From Bacteroidota bacterium (GTDB lineage: Bacteria > Bacteroidota > Bacteroidia > AKYH767-A > 2013-40CM-41-45): a stretch of DNA of 64,000 nucleotides. The notes under the pieces were generated by a model, which saw only the letters and a list, made by a program, of their open reading frames with translations, was not told where the DNA came from and made no database searches. Location of the stretch: positions 186,001 through 250,000 of the forward strand of contig JADJFC010000002.1 of assembly GCA_016708785.1 (NCBI GenBank). Reading direction: 5' to 3'. The position numbers and the translations under genes are program-made. This document shows positions 18,852 through 29,400 of this stretch, piece after piece (within the stretch, counting starts at the first letter, position 1; each line of letters starts with the position of its first letter).

Positions 18852-19610
18852 ATGGAATCATTAAAATTAATTATTGTAGATGATGAAAAAAGGGTGCGTA
18901 CATCTTTACGACACCTCATCACGATGTATTATCCTTCTGCAGAAATTGTCGCTGAAGCCGGTGATGTTGAAGAAGCATATTCGGAAATTATTAAGCACTC
19001 ACCGGATGTAGTTTTATTGGATATTCAATTGTCTGGTAGAACAGGATTTGATCTGTTAAGAAAACTTGTTCCTGTAAATTTCAAACTTATTTTTATTACT
19101 GCTTTCGATCAATATGCAATCCAGGCTTTCAAGTTCAGCGCTATCGATTACCTGCTAAAACCGGTGAATCCGGAGGACCTTGTTAGTGCATTGCATAAAG
19201 CGTCTACGTTAATTGATAAGAAGGATCTATCATTGAAAATTGATACGCTATTGAATAACATGGGAAGCAATTCACTTGAACCTAAAAAGATCTTGCTCAA
19301 AACACAAGAGACTGTTTATTTGGTCAACTTGTCTGATATTATTCGCTGTGAAGCAGACAGAAATTATACACGTTTTTACTTAGCAGACAACAAAACCATT
19401 CTTGTATCCGGATCATTGATAGAGTACGATGATACACTTACACCGTCAGGATTTTTCAGAGCTCATCACTCACATTTAATAAATCTGAATTTTATTTCTA
19501 AGATCGAAAAACACAAAATGCAAGTGGTACTTAAAGACAATTCAGTAATTCCGCTTGCCAACCGAAAAAAAGATGCCTTGATCCAATTCCTTGAAAAGAG
19601 TGTAAAATAG
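18852..19610 (+). CDS. LytTR-family response regulator
   Basis: 252 residues. Receiver domain (residues ~5-120) with acidic pocket DD at 10-11, phospho-acceptor Asp57 in VVLLDIQ, and the conserved Lys in YLLKPVNPEDL. It is joined to a LytTR DNA-binding domain (~148-250) with RCEADRNYTRFYL, FFRAHHSHLINL and LANRKKDALIQFL. It would bind direct-repeat operators on phosphorylation. No LytS/YesM-type histidine kinase is next to it, so the partner is elsewhere; the kinase at 51.4 kb is a different, HisKA-type protein. A terminator follows at 19881. Confidence 0.92.
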   Translation: MESLKLIIVDDEKRVRTSLRHLITMYYPSAEIVAEAGDVEEAYSEIIKHSPDVVLLDIQLSGRTGFDLLRKLVPVNFKLIFITAFDQYAIQAFKFSAIDYLLKPVNPEDLVSALHKASTLIDKKDLSLKIDTLLNNMGSNSLEPKKILLKTQETVYLVNLSDIIRCEADRNYTRFYLADNKTILVSGSLIEYDDTLTPSGFFRAHHSHLINLNFISKIEKHKMQVVLKDNSVIPLANRKKDALIQFLEKSVK

Positions 19611-19880
19611 AAGTTTTTGCTCCTTTATTGCGATTTATTCAATTCTGTACGCCAGAAAGAAAAGGACCTACGCCTGTACATCTGTCCTTGTAGAGTTTTC
19701 TGCTTTTACTAATATTTGATTTCTCGATATATGAAAATTCAGACTCCACTCTGAATAGTTTCATTTTATTGATTTGATTTTGATTACAACAGAACCCCCT
19801 AACCCTAATTGGCGTTGATTCTGACTTTCACCTAATCGTTAGATCAATCAAATTAACTAGAGGTAAAAAGGTGTGTGTGC

Positions 19881-19916
19881 GGAGCTGATTAGGAGTTTTT
19901 AATCGGCCCCTTTTTA
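19881..19916 (+). terminator. Terminator-like hairpin downstream of the LytTR gene
   Basis: GGAGCTGATTA pairs with TAATCGGCCCC (one GU pair and one mismatch) around a short loop and is followed by T5. It lies 270 bp after the LytTR stop. Confidence 0.55.
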
Positions 19917-19933
19917 TTTGGTTTAATCTAATC

Positions 19934-20022
19934 TCCCGCAGATTTTCGCAGATGAAGGCGCAGATAAGGACGCAGATTTTTGCTCCTTATATGCGCCTTC
20001 ATCTCTGAAAATCTGTTGGAAA
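19934..20022. repeat. CGCAGAT-type repeat palindrome
   Basis: Four CGCAGAT words spaced 10, 12 and 12 bp apart form the left arm. The right arm (CTCCTTATATGCGCCTTCATCTCTGAAAATCTG region) is their diverged inverse. It is a relative of the CGCAGA cluster at 51311. Nothing else is recognisable in the 518 bp between the LytTR and exonuclease genes apart from the terminator and the heptads near 20094. Confidence 0.65.
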
Positions 20023-20068
20023 TATTTTAAGTATAAATTTTCAGTGTAACACTTCCATTTAGAATGTT

Positions 20069-20126
20069 TATTTTTGAATTCTCTGAAGAATTGAACTCCA
20101 TACTCCAATCTCCACACTCCAATCTT
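20069..20126 (+). promoter_or_regulatory. Candidate -7 box followed by heptads directly before an ATG
   Basis: TATTTTTG at 20069-20076 matches TAnnTTTG, though no clear TTG lies 17-23 bp upstream. Between it and the ATG at 20129 lie four 7-mers with a CTCC core (GAACTCC ATACTCC AATCTCC ACACTCC, 20094-20121), so the heptads would make up most of the 5' UTR of the exonuclease gene. Confidence 0.35.
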
Positions 20127-20128
20127 AA

Positions 20129-21457
20129 ATGTACGCCATTGTCGATATAGAAACCACCGGCACTTATGCCGCTGCACATAGCATTACTGAGATTGCTATA
20201 CTGTTGCATGATGGAGAAAAGGTGGTTGATAAGTACAGTACACTTATTAATCCCGGGACAACGATCGTTCCTTTCATTACTCGACTTACAGGCATTACAA
20301 ATGAAATGCTGAAAACGGCGCCTCCTTTTCATGAAGTTGCGAAGAAGATCTGGGAGATGACTGACAATGCAGTCTTCGTAGCACATAATGTGAACTTCGA
20401 TTATGCATTTATCAGAGAAGAGTTCAAGCAGCTTGGTGCAGATTTCAAGCGAAAGAAATTGTGTACTGTTCGTTTGAGTCGCGCTTCTTTTCCCGGCCAT
20501 GCATCTTATAGTCTAGGTACAATTTGCAATCAACTTGGCATTAAGATCAATGATCGTCACCGTGCAATGGGTGATGCAGAAGCTACAGTGAAACTCTTTG
20601 AAAAATGTATCAAAGTAGATGATGAAAAACATTTGAACGCATTACTAAAAAGAAACCCGCTTCAAACAGTGTTGCCTCCATCATTGCCGGCAGAAAAGTA
20701 TAATAAGTTGCCTGAGAGTATTGGTGTTTATTATTTTCATGATAGTAATGGTAAGATCATTTATGTTGGCAAAGCGATCAATATTAAAAAAAGGATCTAC
20801 TCTCATTTCACGGGAAAAGGCAAGAACCGATTGTCTTTTATGGAGGCCATTGCTGATATTTCATTTCAATTGTGCGGAACGGAGCTCATCGCTTTATTGC
20901 TTGAATCGGATGAGATCAAGAAACATTTTCCTATGTACAATAGAGTTCAGAAATTTGATAAAACGTTTTTTGTACTCTCTGAATATATCAATCAAAAGGG
21001 AATTCGGCAGTTGAATTTTTCAAAAGGACATAAGTCAATAAAAGCCTTGAAAACCTTTAATAATTACGACGAAGCCTGTGAAACTGTAAGATTTTTGTCG
21101 GAGGAATATGAGCTTTGTGCACGTTATAGCGGTTTGCAGTCGACCCAGGGAGCATGCTACAATTTCCATCTAAAGAAATGCAAAGGAATTTGTATTGTTC
21201 AGGAAGATGTGCATATATATAATGACAGAGTAGAAGCGGCATTGAACAGCATTGTTGAAAGTGAATCAAAGATCATTATTGATGAAGGAAGAACCCTTGG
21301 TGAAAAATCGGTAATTCTGATAGAAGAAGGATTTTACAAAGGTTTTGGTTATGTAAATATCGGTGATGAACCGGAGACAATTGAAGCTGCAAAGGCGGTT
21401 ATTACACCTTTCAGGCACTCTGGCGATGTCAATCGGATACTTTCCGGTTTGGTTTAG
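20129..21457 (+). CDS. DnaQ-like 3'-5' exonuclease fused to a GIY-YIG (UvrC-type) nuclease domain
   Basis: 442 residues. The N-terminal DEDDh exonuclease (residues 1-~165) shows VDIETTG, HNVNFDYAFI and HRAMGDAEAT, the three exonuclease motifs. The GIY-YIG endonuclease domain (~195-280) shows GVYYFHD, IIYVGKAINIKKRI and the LLLESDEIKK helix as in UvrC/Cho. The C-terminal ~150 residues include a short Cys-containing stretch (CARYSGLQSTQGACYNFHLKKC) resembling the UvrC Cys region. This architecture is known in Bacteroidota and other phyla, and a role in nucleotide-excision-type repair is inferred. Standalone gene. Confidence 0.88.
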   Translation: MYAIVDIETTGTYAAAHSITEIAILLHDGEKVVDKYSTLINPGTTIVPFITRLTGITNEMLKTAPPFHEVAKKIWEMTDNAVFVAHNVNFDYAFIREEFKQLGADFKRKKLCTVRLSRASFPGHASYSLGTICNQLGIKINDRHRAMGDAEATVKLFEKCIKVDDEKHLNALLKRNPLQTVLPPSLPAEKYNKLPESIGVYYFHDSNGKIIYVGKAINIKKRIYSHFTGKGKNRLSFMEAIADISFQLCGTELIALLLESDEIKKHFPMYNRVQKFDKTFFVLSEYINQKGIRQLNFSKGHKSIKALKTFNNYDEACETVRFLSEEYELCARYSGLQSTQGACYNFHLKKCKGICIVQEDVHIYNDRVEAALNSIVESESKIIIDEGRTLGEKSVILIEEGFYKGFGYVNIGDEPETIEAAKAVITPFRHSGDVNRILSGLV

Positions 21458-21998
21458 ATTGAAATTTGGCGGTTTTTTAAAAATTGGATTCAGTTTTATT
21501 CAGAATTTTTAAGGCAAATTTTGGCAAATTTCAGGACAGATAAAAAGTGTCCATTATTTCATAGAATAATGCAAAGTAAGTTTTTTTCAATTGTTTGGAT
21601 ATTTGATAATAACCTTTATTAAAAGTACCACTCCCGGTATTTTCTTACATTTTTTTTGGGCGCTAGAAAGTCTAAAGAAGAGGACTAGTAAATTTTACTG
21701 AAACCCTTTATTTATGGGGCTTTTCAGAATATTTCGGAGTTGTTTTTGAGTGTTTAACCATTTTTTTTAAGTTCAGTTAAATATGGATCTATTCAGTTCA
21801 TTTTCAAGTCGAATAGTCTGTTTAAGCAACAGATACCCCATTTTTATATAAAATACGAAATATTACAAAAGAAGAATAGGTGTCTTTCAAGGCGAATACT
21901 CTTTTGAACACTGCCGTTATAATACTTCGGAAAGCAGCGGTATCCAAATATCCACAATCAATCACCACATCCCCTGCTGCTTTCCCCACCACAATCCA
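21458..21998. other. Intergenic region upstream of the giant surface protein
   Basis: 540 bp, AT-rich, no convincing gene. A short minus-strand ORF (21822-22022) has no RBS, family or context and crosses into the adhesin start. A weak dyad CTGAAACCC/GGGGCTTTTCAG lies at ~21699-21727. No exact TAnnTTTG box was found. Probably the promoter and long leader of the adhesin gene. Confidence 0.4.
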
Positions 21999-22553
21999 AT
22001 GAATGCAAAGCTCCCACACCACAAGCTTAGCAGAAAGATTAGCAGTATACGTCCCACAACGTTACTGCTTTTTTTCTGCTTCTTTCTAACAGCAAATTCT
22101 GTTCTTGCGAATGTTACCATATTGAAAGCTACAGGAGGTTCAATTTCCGCCGACAAGGCCGCAAATGCTACTTCGCCAGCCTATACCACACTTGGTAATA
22201 TTCGCTTGACAGAAGGTGCTGTTGGAGATTTTGCTGTTGGAACAGGAGTTACTTTGACAATCAATGCTCCGGCCGGTTGGAATTTTAATACAGCTGCTTC
22301 AGTTGCAGTTACTGCTACAGCAGGAAGAAATATTACCGGTCAGGTGATACTTTCAAAAACCTCAACAGTTATTACAGTTCAATTCAATGTCACCGGTACA
22401 ACACTGAGTGATGTTTTGACCGTTACAGGTGTTCAGGTTAGAGCAACGGATGGTGCAAAACAATCAGTTGCCGGAAATCTTACTGCCGGCGGAACTGCTA
22501 CAATTGCGGTTGTGCTGCAGGAGCAAATCTGGGAACACTTAGGACTACTGTAG
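21999..22553 (+). CDS. Giant T9SS surface protein, N-terminal fragment with signal peptide
   Basis: Start of a ~16.7-kb gene. The ATG at 21999 gives MNAKLPHHKLSRKI then a hydrophobic signal segment (TTLLLFFCFFLTANSVLA). A secreted beta-rich domain follows (TLTINAPAGWNFNTAASVAV). Around 22505-22514 one base is gained or lost: coding sequence continues in frame 2 (GAGANLGTLRTTVGVARLVV) without a start codon until the next fragment's apparent ATG at 22838. The fragment is therefore an artificial truncation of one continuous protein. Confidence 0.75.
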   Translation: MNAKLPHHKLSRKISSIRPTTLLLFFCFFLTANSVLANVTILKATGGSISADKAANATSPAYTTLGNIRLTEGAVGDFAVGTGVTLTINAPAGWNFNTAASVAVTATAGRNITGQVILSKTSTVITVQFNVTGTTLSDVLTVTGVQVRATDGAKQSVAGNLTAGGTATIAVVLQEQIWEHLGLL

Positions 22554-22837
22554 GTGTTGCGAGATTAGTTGTTACTCTTCCAGGACAAACTTTAACTGAT
22601 GCAACAACTTTTGCAGGGAGCGGATTTACAGGTTCTCCGAGTGTACGTACAGCCACGACTTCTTTCTCGATCACAAGAATAACTGCTTGTGATCAGTTTT
22701 ATAATAGGGTTACAACATTTACAGGAGCAAAAACAATAACTTACACGGGTCCTTCAACAGCTGTCAGTGCTCCGACTTTTACGACAGCAGTTACTTTCAC
22801 TTCCGGAAATTCAACGACAACATTAACAACCACATTA

Positions 22838-25800
22838 ATGAAAGCGGAGACTACGAATATTACAGTTACCAATGGAGTTGTGCCGGGAGTTGCAAGTGCA
22901 AATTTTGTTGTTCAGCCTGGTACTCACAGTAATTTTTTAGTTGAAGCAAATGGTGGAGGAAATATCCCGACGCAAATAGCAGGTACTGCTTTCTCATTGA
23001 TTTTGACAGCAAGAGACGCACAGAATAATCCAAATAGTAGCGGAACAAATATTTTTACCGGTACAGTCAGTTTAACTTCGACAGGGACATTGACAACAGG
23101 AGGTGGAACAAGTGCCGCTTTTGTTGCAGGTGTTTTGTCTGGGAAAATTGTCAATATCAGCAATGCCGGTAATTGGACGATTACTGTAACTAAGACAGCA
23201 GGCGCGCAGACAGGAACAAGTAATACTTTTACAGTTGAGAATCCTGTTCCTACAATTTCAAGTCTTTCGTCACCATGTAAAACAACCGGGTCCGGAAATT
23301 TTACAATGAATGTCAATGGAACAAATTTTAATTCATCAACAATTATTAAGGTAGATGGATCCAATCGGGTAACGACCTATGTTTCGCCAACAGTTGTTCA
23401 GGCTGCGATTCTTGCCTCTGACATGACTGTAGATGCAGAGAAAATAATAACAGCATTTAATCCAACGCCTGGCGGAGGTACTTCTTCCGATGCGATAATG
23501 ACTGTCAGTACAATTCCAATAATTTCAAGTCAACCAACTTCACAGACACTTTGTGCCGGAGCCAATGCTACTTTCAATGTAGTTGCTTCCGGTTTTAATA
23601 TTTCATATCAGTGGAAGAAAGATGGAATTGCGTTGACGGATGGTGGAAATATCAGTGGATCGAATACGTCATCGTTGAGTATTACCAATGCGACTTTGGG
23701 TGATGCTTCATCTAATTATACGGTATCAATTCAGAGTGCATGTTTCGCAGATGTAGTTTCTTCCGCAGTGGCATTAGTTGTTGATCCGCATACAACATCA
23801 ACACAAAACGTATCTATCTGTAATGGAGCAACTCATTTACTTCCAGATGGAGTAAGTGCAACAGTCAGTGGAACCTATATTTCTGTTATTCCAAATGCAG
23901 CCGGATGCGATTCAACGATCACGACAAACTTGACCGTTATTCCGAATACGACTTCGACTCAAACGCTATCGATCTGTGATGGAGCAACACATACACTTCC
24001 TGATGGAGCAACAGCAACTGTTAGCGGTGTTTACACAAGTCATATTGCCAATGCAGCAGGATGTGATTCAACGATCACAACGAACTTAACAGTTATTCCA
24101 AATACCACATCGACACAAACGCTTTCAATCTGTGATGGAGCAACTCATACACTTCCTGACGGAGCAACAGCAACTGTGACGGGTGTTTACACAAGTCATA
24201 TTGCCAATGCAGCGGGATGTGATTCAACGATCACTACGAATTTGACGGTTATTCCAAATACCACTTCGACACAAACACTTTCAATTTGTGATGGCGCGAC
24301 TCATACTTTACCTGACGGAGCGACAGCTACAACAACAGGAACGTATGTTTCTCATATTGCTAATGAGGCAGGATGTGATTCAACAATCACGACGAACTTA
24401 ACTGTTATTCCGAATACGACATCAATAAGAAACATTTCGATCTGCGCAGGGTCAAGTTCAACTCTGCCAGACGGAGTGGTGGTTTCTAGTACAGGAACTT
24501 ATATTTCACATATTCCAAATGCAGCAGGATGTGATTCGACAATCACAACAAACTTAACTGTTATTCCGAATACGACTTCAACTCAAACTCTTTCAATCTG
24601 TGATGGAGCGACTCATACTTTACCTGACGGTGCTACAGCTACAACAACAGGAACGTATGTTTCTCATGTAGCGAACGTGGCTGGATGTGATTCAACGATC
24701 ACGACGAACTTAACAGTCATTCCGAATACAACATCATCTCAGACACTTTCGATTTGTGATGGCGCGACACATACTTTACCTGACGGAGCAACAGCAACCG
24801 TGACCGGTGTTTACACGAGTCATATTGCCAATGCAGCCGGATGTGATTCAACGATCACGACGAATTTGACAGTTATTCCGAATACGACTTCTACTCAAAC
24901 GCTTTCGATTTGCGATGGTGCGACTCATACACTTCCTGACGGAGCAACTGCGACGACAACTGGAACGTATATTTCTCACATTTCGAACGCAGCAGGATGT
25001 GATTCAACGATCACAACGAACTTGACCGTTATTCCGAATACAACTTCTACTCAAACACTTTCAATTTGCGATGGTGCGACACATACATTACCTGATGGTG
25101 CGACTGCAACTGTGAGTGGTGTTTACACAAGTCATATTGCCAATGCAGCCGGATGTGATTCAACGATCACGACGAACTTGACTGTTATTCCGAATACGAC
25201 TTCGACTCAAACGCTATCGATTTGTGATGGAGCAACACATACACTTCCTGATGGAGCAACAGCAACCTTGACTGGAACATATGTTTCACATATTCCAAAT
25301 GCAGCAGGCTGTGATTCAACGATCACAACGAACTTGACGGTTATTCCGAATACGACTTCGACTCAAACGCTATCAATTTGTGATGGCGCGACTCATACTT
25401 TACCTGACGGAGCAACTGCAACTGTGACCGGTGTTTACACAAGTCATATTGCTAATGCAGCAGGATGTGATTCAACGATCACGACGAACTTAACGGTTAT
25501 TCCGAATACAACTTCGACTCAAACACTTTCGATTTGCGATGGCGCGACACATACATTGCCTGACGGCGCAACAGCAACCGTGACAGGTGTTTACACAAGT
25601 CATATTGCCAATGCAGCTGGATGCGATTCAACAATCACGACAAACTTGACCGTTATTCCGAATACAACATCGACTCAAACGCTATCGATCTGTGATGGTG
25701 CAACGCATACACTTCCTGACGGAGCAACAGCAACCTTGACTGGAATATATATTTCACATATTCCAAATGCAGCGGGATGTGATTCAACGATCACGACGAA

Positions 25801-26410
25801 CTTAACGGTTATTCCGAATACAACATCGACTCAAACGCTATCAATTTGTGATGGCGCGACTCACACACTTCCTGATGGAGCAACAGCGGGGCGACACTGG
25901 ACTGGTGTTTACACAAGTCATATCGCGAATGCAGCCGGATGTGATTCAACGATCACGACGAACTTAACGGTTATTCCGAATACAACTTCTACTCAAACAC
26001 TTTCAATTTGTGATGGCGCGACGCATACACTTCCTGACGGAGCAACAGCAACCGTAAGTGGTGTTTACACAAGTCATATTGCCAATGCAGCTGGATGCGA
26101 TTCAACGATCACGACGAACTTAACGGTTATTCCGAATACAACATCGACTCAAACGCTATCGATTTGTGATGGCGCGACTCATACACTTCCTGATGGAGCA
26201 ACAGCAACTGTTACTGGAACATATGTTTCACATATTCCAAATGCTTCAGGATGTGATTCAACGATCACAACGAACTTAACGGTTATTCCGAATACAACTT
26301 CTACTCAAACACTTTCAATTTGCGATGGAGCGATGCATACACTTCCTGCGAGCAACTGCGACGACAACAGGGAACGTATGTCTCTCACATTTCAACGCAG
26401 CCGGATGTGA
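22838..26410 (+). CDS. Giant T9SS surface protein, fragment with Ig/IPT-like domains and repeats 1-16
   Basis: Coding sequence in this frame actually begins near 22514. After beta-sandwich modules (an IPT/TIG-like domain around PTISSLSSPC and an Ig-like domain around SYQWKKDGIALTDGG, to ~23790) comes the tandem 52-residue repeat: sixteen complete copies, each with SICDGATHTLPDG and AAGCDSTITTNLTVIP. Copy 14 carries a local disturbance (AGRHWTG at ~25888). The frame breaks in copy 17 at ~26348, where bases are missing (LPASNCDDNRER). Each copy contains exactly two cysteines, about 29 residues apart. Probable cell-surface adhesin stalk. Ligand unknown. Confidence 0.75.
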   Translation: MKAETTNITVTNGVVPGVASANFVVQPGTHSNFLVEANGGGNIPTQIAGTAFSLILTARDAQNNPNSSGTNIFTGTVSLTSTGTLTTGGGTSAAFVAGVLSGKIVNISNAGNWTITVTKTAGAQTGTSNTFTVENPVPTISSLSSPCKTTGSGNFTMNVNGTNFNSSTIIKVDGSNRVTTYVSPTVVQAAILASDMTVDAEKIITAFNPTPGGGTSSDAIMTVSTIPIISSQPTSQTLCAGANATFNVVASGFNISYQWKKDGIALTDGGNISGSNTSSLSITNATLGDASSNYTVSIQSACFADVVSSAVALVVDPHTTSTQNVSICNGATHLLPDGVSATVSGTYISVIPNAAGCDSTITTNLTVIPNTTSTQTLSICDGATHTLPDGATATVSGVYTSHIANAAGCDSTITTNLTVIPNTTSTQTLSICDGATHTLPDGATATVTGVYTSHIANAAGCDSTITTNLTVIPNTTSTQTLSICDGATHTLPDGATATTTGTYVSHIANEAGCDSTITTNLTVIPNTTSIRNISICAGSSSTLPDGVVVSSTGTYISHIPNAAGCDSTITTNLTVIPNTTSTQTLSICDGATHTLPDGATATTTGTYVSHVANVAGCDSTITTNLTVIPNTTSSQTLSICDGATHTLPDGATATVTGVYTSHIANAAGCDSTITTNLTVIPNTTSTQTLSICDGATHTLPDGATATTTGTYISHISNAAGCDSTITTNLTVIPNTTSTQTLSICDGATHTLPDGATATVSGVYTSHIANAAGCDSTITTNLTVIPNTTSTQTLSICDGATHTLPDGATATLTGTYVSHIPNAAGCDSTITTNLTVIPNTTSTQTLSICDGATHTLPDGATATVTGVYTSHIANAAGCDSTITTNLTVIPNTTSTQTLSICDGATHTLPDGATATVTGVYTSHIANAAGCDSTITTNLTVIPNTTSTQTLSICDGATHTLPDGATATLTGIYISHIPNAAGCDSTITTNLTVIPNTTSTQTLSICDGATHTLPDGATAGRHWTGVYTSHIANAAGCDSTITTNLTVIPNTTSTQTLSICDGATHTLPDGATATVSGVYTSHIANAAGCDSTITTNLTVIPNTTSTQTLSICDGATHTLPDGATATVTGTYVSHIPNASGCDSTITTNLTVIPNTTSTQTLSICDGAMHTLPASNCDDNRERMSLTFQRSRM

Positions 26411-29400
26411 TTCAACGATCACGACGAACTTGACGGTTATTCCGAATACAACTTCGACTCAAACGCTATCAATATGTGATGGCGCGACTCATACACTTCC
26501 TGACGGAGCAGCTGCGACGACAACTGGAACGTATATTTCTCACATTTCGAACGCAGCGGGATGTGATTCAACGATTACAACTAACTTAACAGTTATTCCG
26601 AATACGACATCAATAAGAAACATTTCGATCTGCGCAGGGTCAAGTTCAACTCTGCCAGACGGAGTGGTGGTTTCTAGTACAGGAACTTATATTTCACATA
26701 TTCCAAATGCAGCAGGATGTGATTCAACGATCACGACGAACTTAACAGTTATTCCGAATACGACTTCAACTCAGACGCTTTCAATTTGCGATGGCGCGAC
26801 TCATACACTTCCTGACGGAGCAACTGCGACGACAACAGGAACGTATGTCTCTCACATTTCAAATGCAGCCGGATGTGATTCAACGATCACGACGAACTTG
26901 ACGGTCATTCCGAATACAACTTCTACTCAAACACTTTCAATTTGTGATGGAGCGACTCATATACTTCCTGACGGAGCAACAGCAACGGTGAGTGGTGTTT
27001 ACACAAGTCATATTGCCAATTCAGCCGGATGTGATTCAACGATCACAACGAACTTAACGGTTATTCCGAATACGACATCGACTCAAACGCTATCGATTTG
27101 TGATGGCGCGACTCATACTTTACCTGACGGAGCAACAGCAACGGTGACGGGTGTTTACACAAGTCATATTGCAAATGCAGCCGGATGTGATTCAACGATC
27201 ACAACGAACTTGACGGTTATTCCGAATACAACATCGACTCAAACGCTATCGATTTGTGATGGCGCGACGCATACACTTCCTGACGGAGCAACAGCAACTG
27301 TGACTGGTGTTTACACAAGCCATATTGCCAATGCCGCAGGATGCGATTCAACGATCACGACGAACTTAACAGTTATTCCGAATACAACATCGACTCAAAC
27401 ACTTTCAATTTGCGATGGTGCGACTCATACATTACCTGACGGCGCAACAGCAACCGTGAGTGGTGTTTACACAAGTCATATTGCCAATGCAGCTGGTTGT
27501 GATTCAACGATCACGACAAACTTGACCGTTATTCCGAATACAACGTCGACTCAGACGCTTTCGATTTGTGATGGGGCAACTCATACGCTTCCTGACGGAG
27601 CAACTGCAACCGTGACTGGTGTTTACACATATTGCCAATGGAGCTGGATGCGATTCAACGATCACGACTAACTTAACGGTTATTCCGAATACGACTTCGA
27701 CTCAAACGCTTTCAATTTGTGATGGTGCAACCCATACACTTCCTGACGGAGCGACTGCGACGACAACTGGTGTTTACACAAGCCATATTGCTAATGCAGC
27801 AGGATGTGATTCAACGATCACGACGAACTTGACGGTTATTCCGAATACAACATCGACTCAGACGCTTTCGATTTGTGATGGTGCAACCCATACACTTCCT
27901 GATGGCGCAACAGCAACCGTGACCGGTGTTTACACAAGTCATATTGCCAATGCAGCCGGATGTGATTCAACGATCACGACGAACTTGACCGTTATTCCGA
28001 ATACGACTTCGACTCAAACAGTGTCGATCTGTGATGGGAACGCTAACTCCGATGGGCCAGCAACCTGACGGTGTTTACACAACTATTCCCCCCCAATGCC
28101 AGGCGGATGTGATTCAACTATCACTACAAACTTAACTGTCATTCCAAATACAACTTCGACTCAAACTGTTTCTATCTGTGATGGCGCGACTCATACTTTA
28201 CCTGATGGAGCGACAGCAACAGTGACTGGTGTGTACACAAGTCATATTGGCAATGCAGCAGGATGTGATTCAACGATCACGACGAACTTAACAGTTATTC
28301 CGAATACCGACTACAAACTTTCGATTTGTGATGGCGCGACATACACTTCCTGATGGAGCAACAGCAACGACAACAGGAACGTATTTTCACATTTCAAATG
28401 CAGCCGGATGTGATTCAACGATCACAACGAACTTAACCGTTATTCCAAACACGACTTCGACGCAAACGCTTTCGATTTGTGATGGTGCAACCCATACACT
28501 TCCTGATGGCGCGACAGCAACCGTGACGGGTGTTTACACGAGTCATATTGCCAATGCAGCCGGATGTGATTCAACGATCACGACGAACTTAACGGTTATT
28601 CCGAATACAACATCGACTCAAACGCTTTCGATCTGTGATGGCGCAACCCATACTTTACCTGACGGAGCGACTGCAACAGTGACTGGTGTTTACACAAGTC
28701 ATATTGCCAATGCAGCGGGATGCGATTCAACGATCACGACGAACTTGACAGTTATTCCGAATACAACATCGACTCAGACGCTTTCGATTTGTGATGGCGC
28801 GACTCATACTTTACCTGACGGAGCAACAGCCACGATAACTGGAACATATGTTTCACATTTCCCAATTCAGCAGGATGTGATTCAACGATCACAACGAATT
28901 TAACGGTTATTCCGAATACAACTTCGACTCAAACGCTTTCAATTTGTAATGGAGCAACACATACACTTCCTGACGGAGCAACAGCAACTGTGACTGGTGT
29001 TTACACAAGTCATATTGCCAATGCAGCAGGATGCGATTCAACAATCACAACGAATTTGACAGTTATTCCGAATACCAACTTGACTCAAACAGTGTCGATC
29101 TGTGATGGTGCAACGCATACACTTCCTGATGGCGCAACAGCAACCGTGACTGGTGTTTACACAAGTCATATCACGAATGCAGCAGGATGTGATTCAACGA
29201 TCACAACAAACTTGACCGTTATTCCGAATACAACATCTACTCAAACACTTTCAATTTGCGATGGGCGACCCTGCCGGGACCCGGGGATTCACCGACAACT
29301 GACAGTTATTCCGAATACAACTTGACTCAAACACTTTCAATTTGTGATGGCGCGACGCATACACTTCCTGACGGAGCAACAGCAACCGTGACTGGTGTTT

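Noticed and set aside
21822..22022. Minus-strand ORF upstream of the giant surface protein
   Set aside because: 66 residues, no RBS, no family, overlaps the adhesin start and signal-peptide codons.
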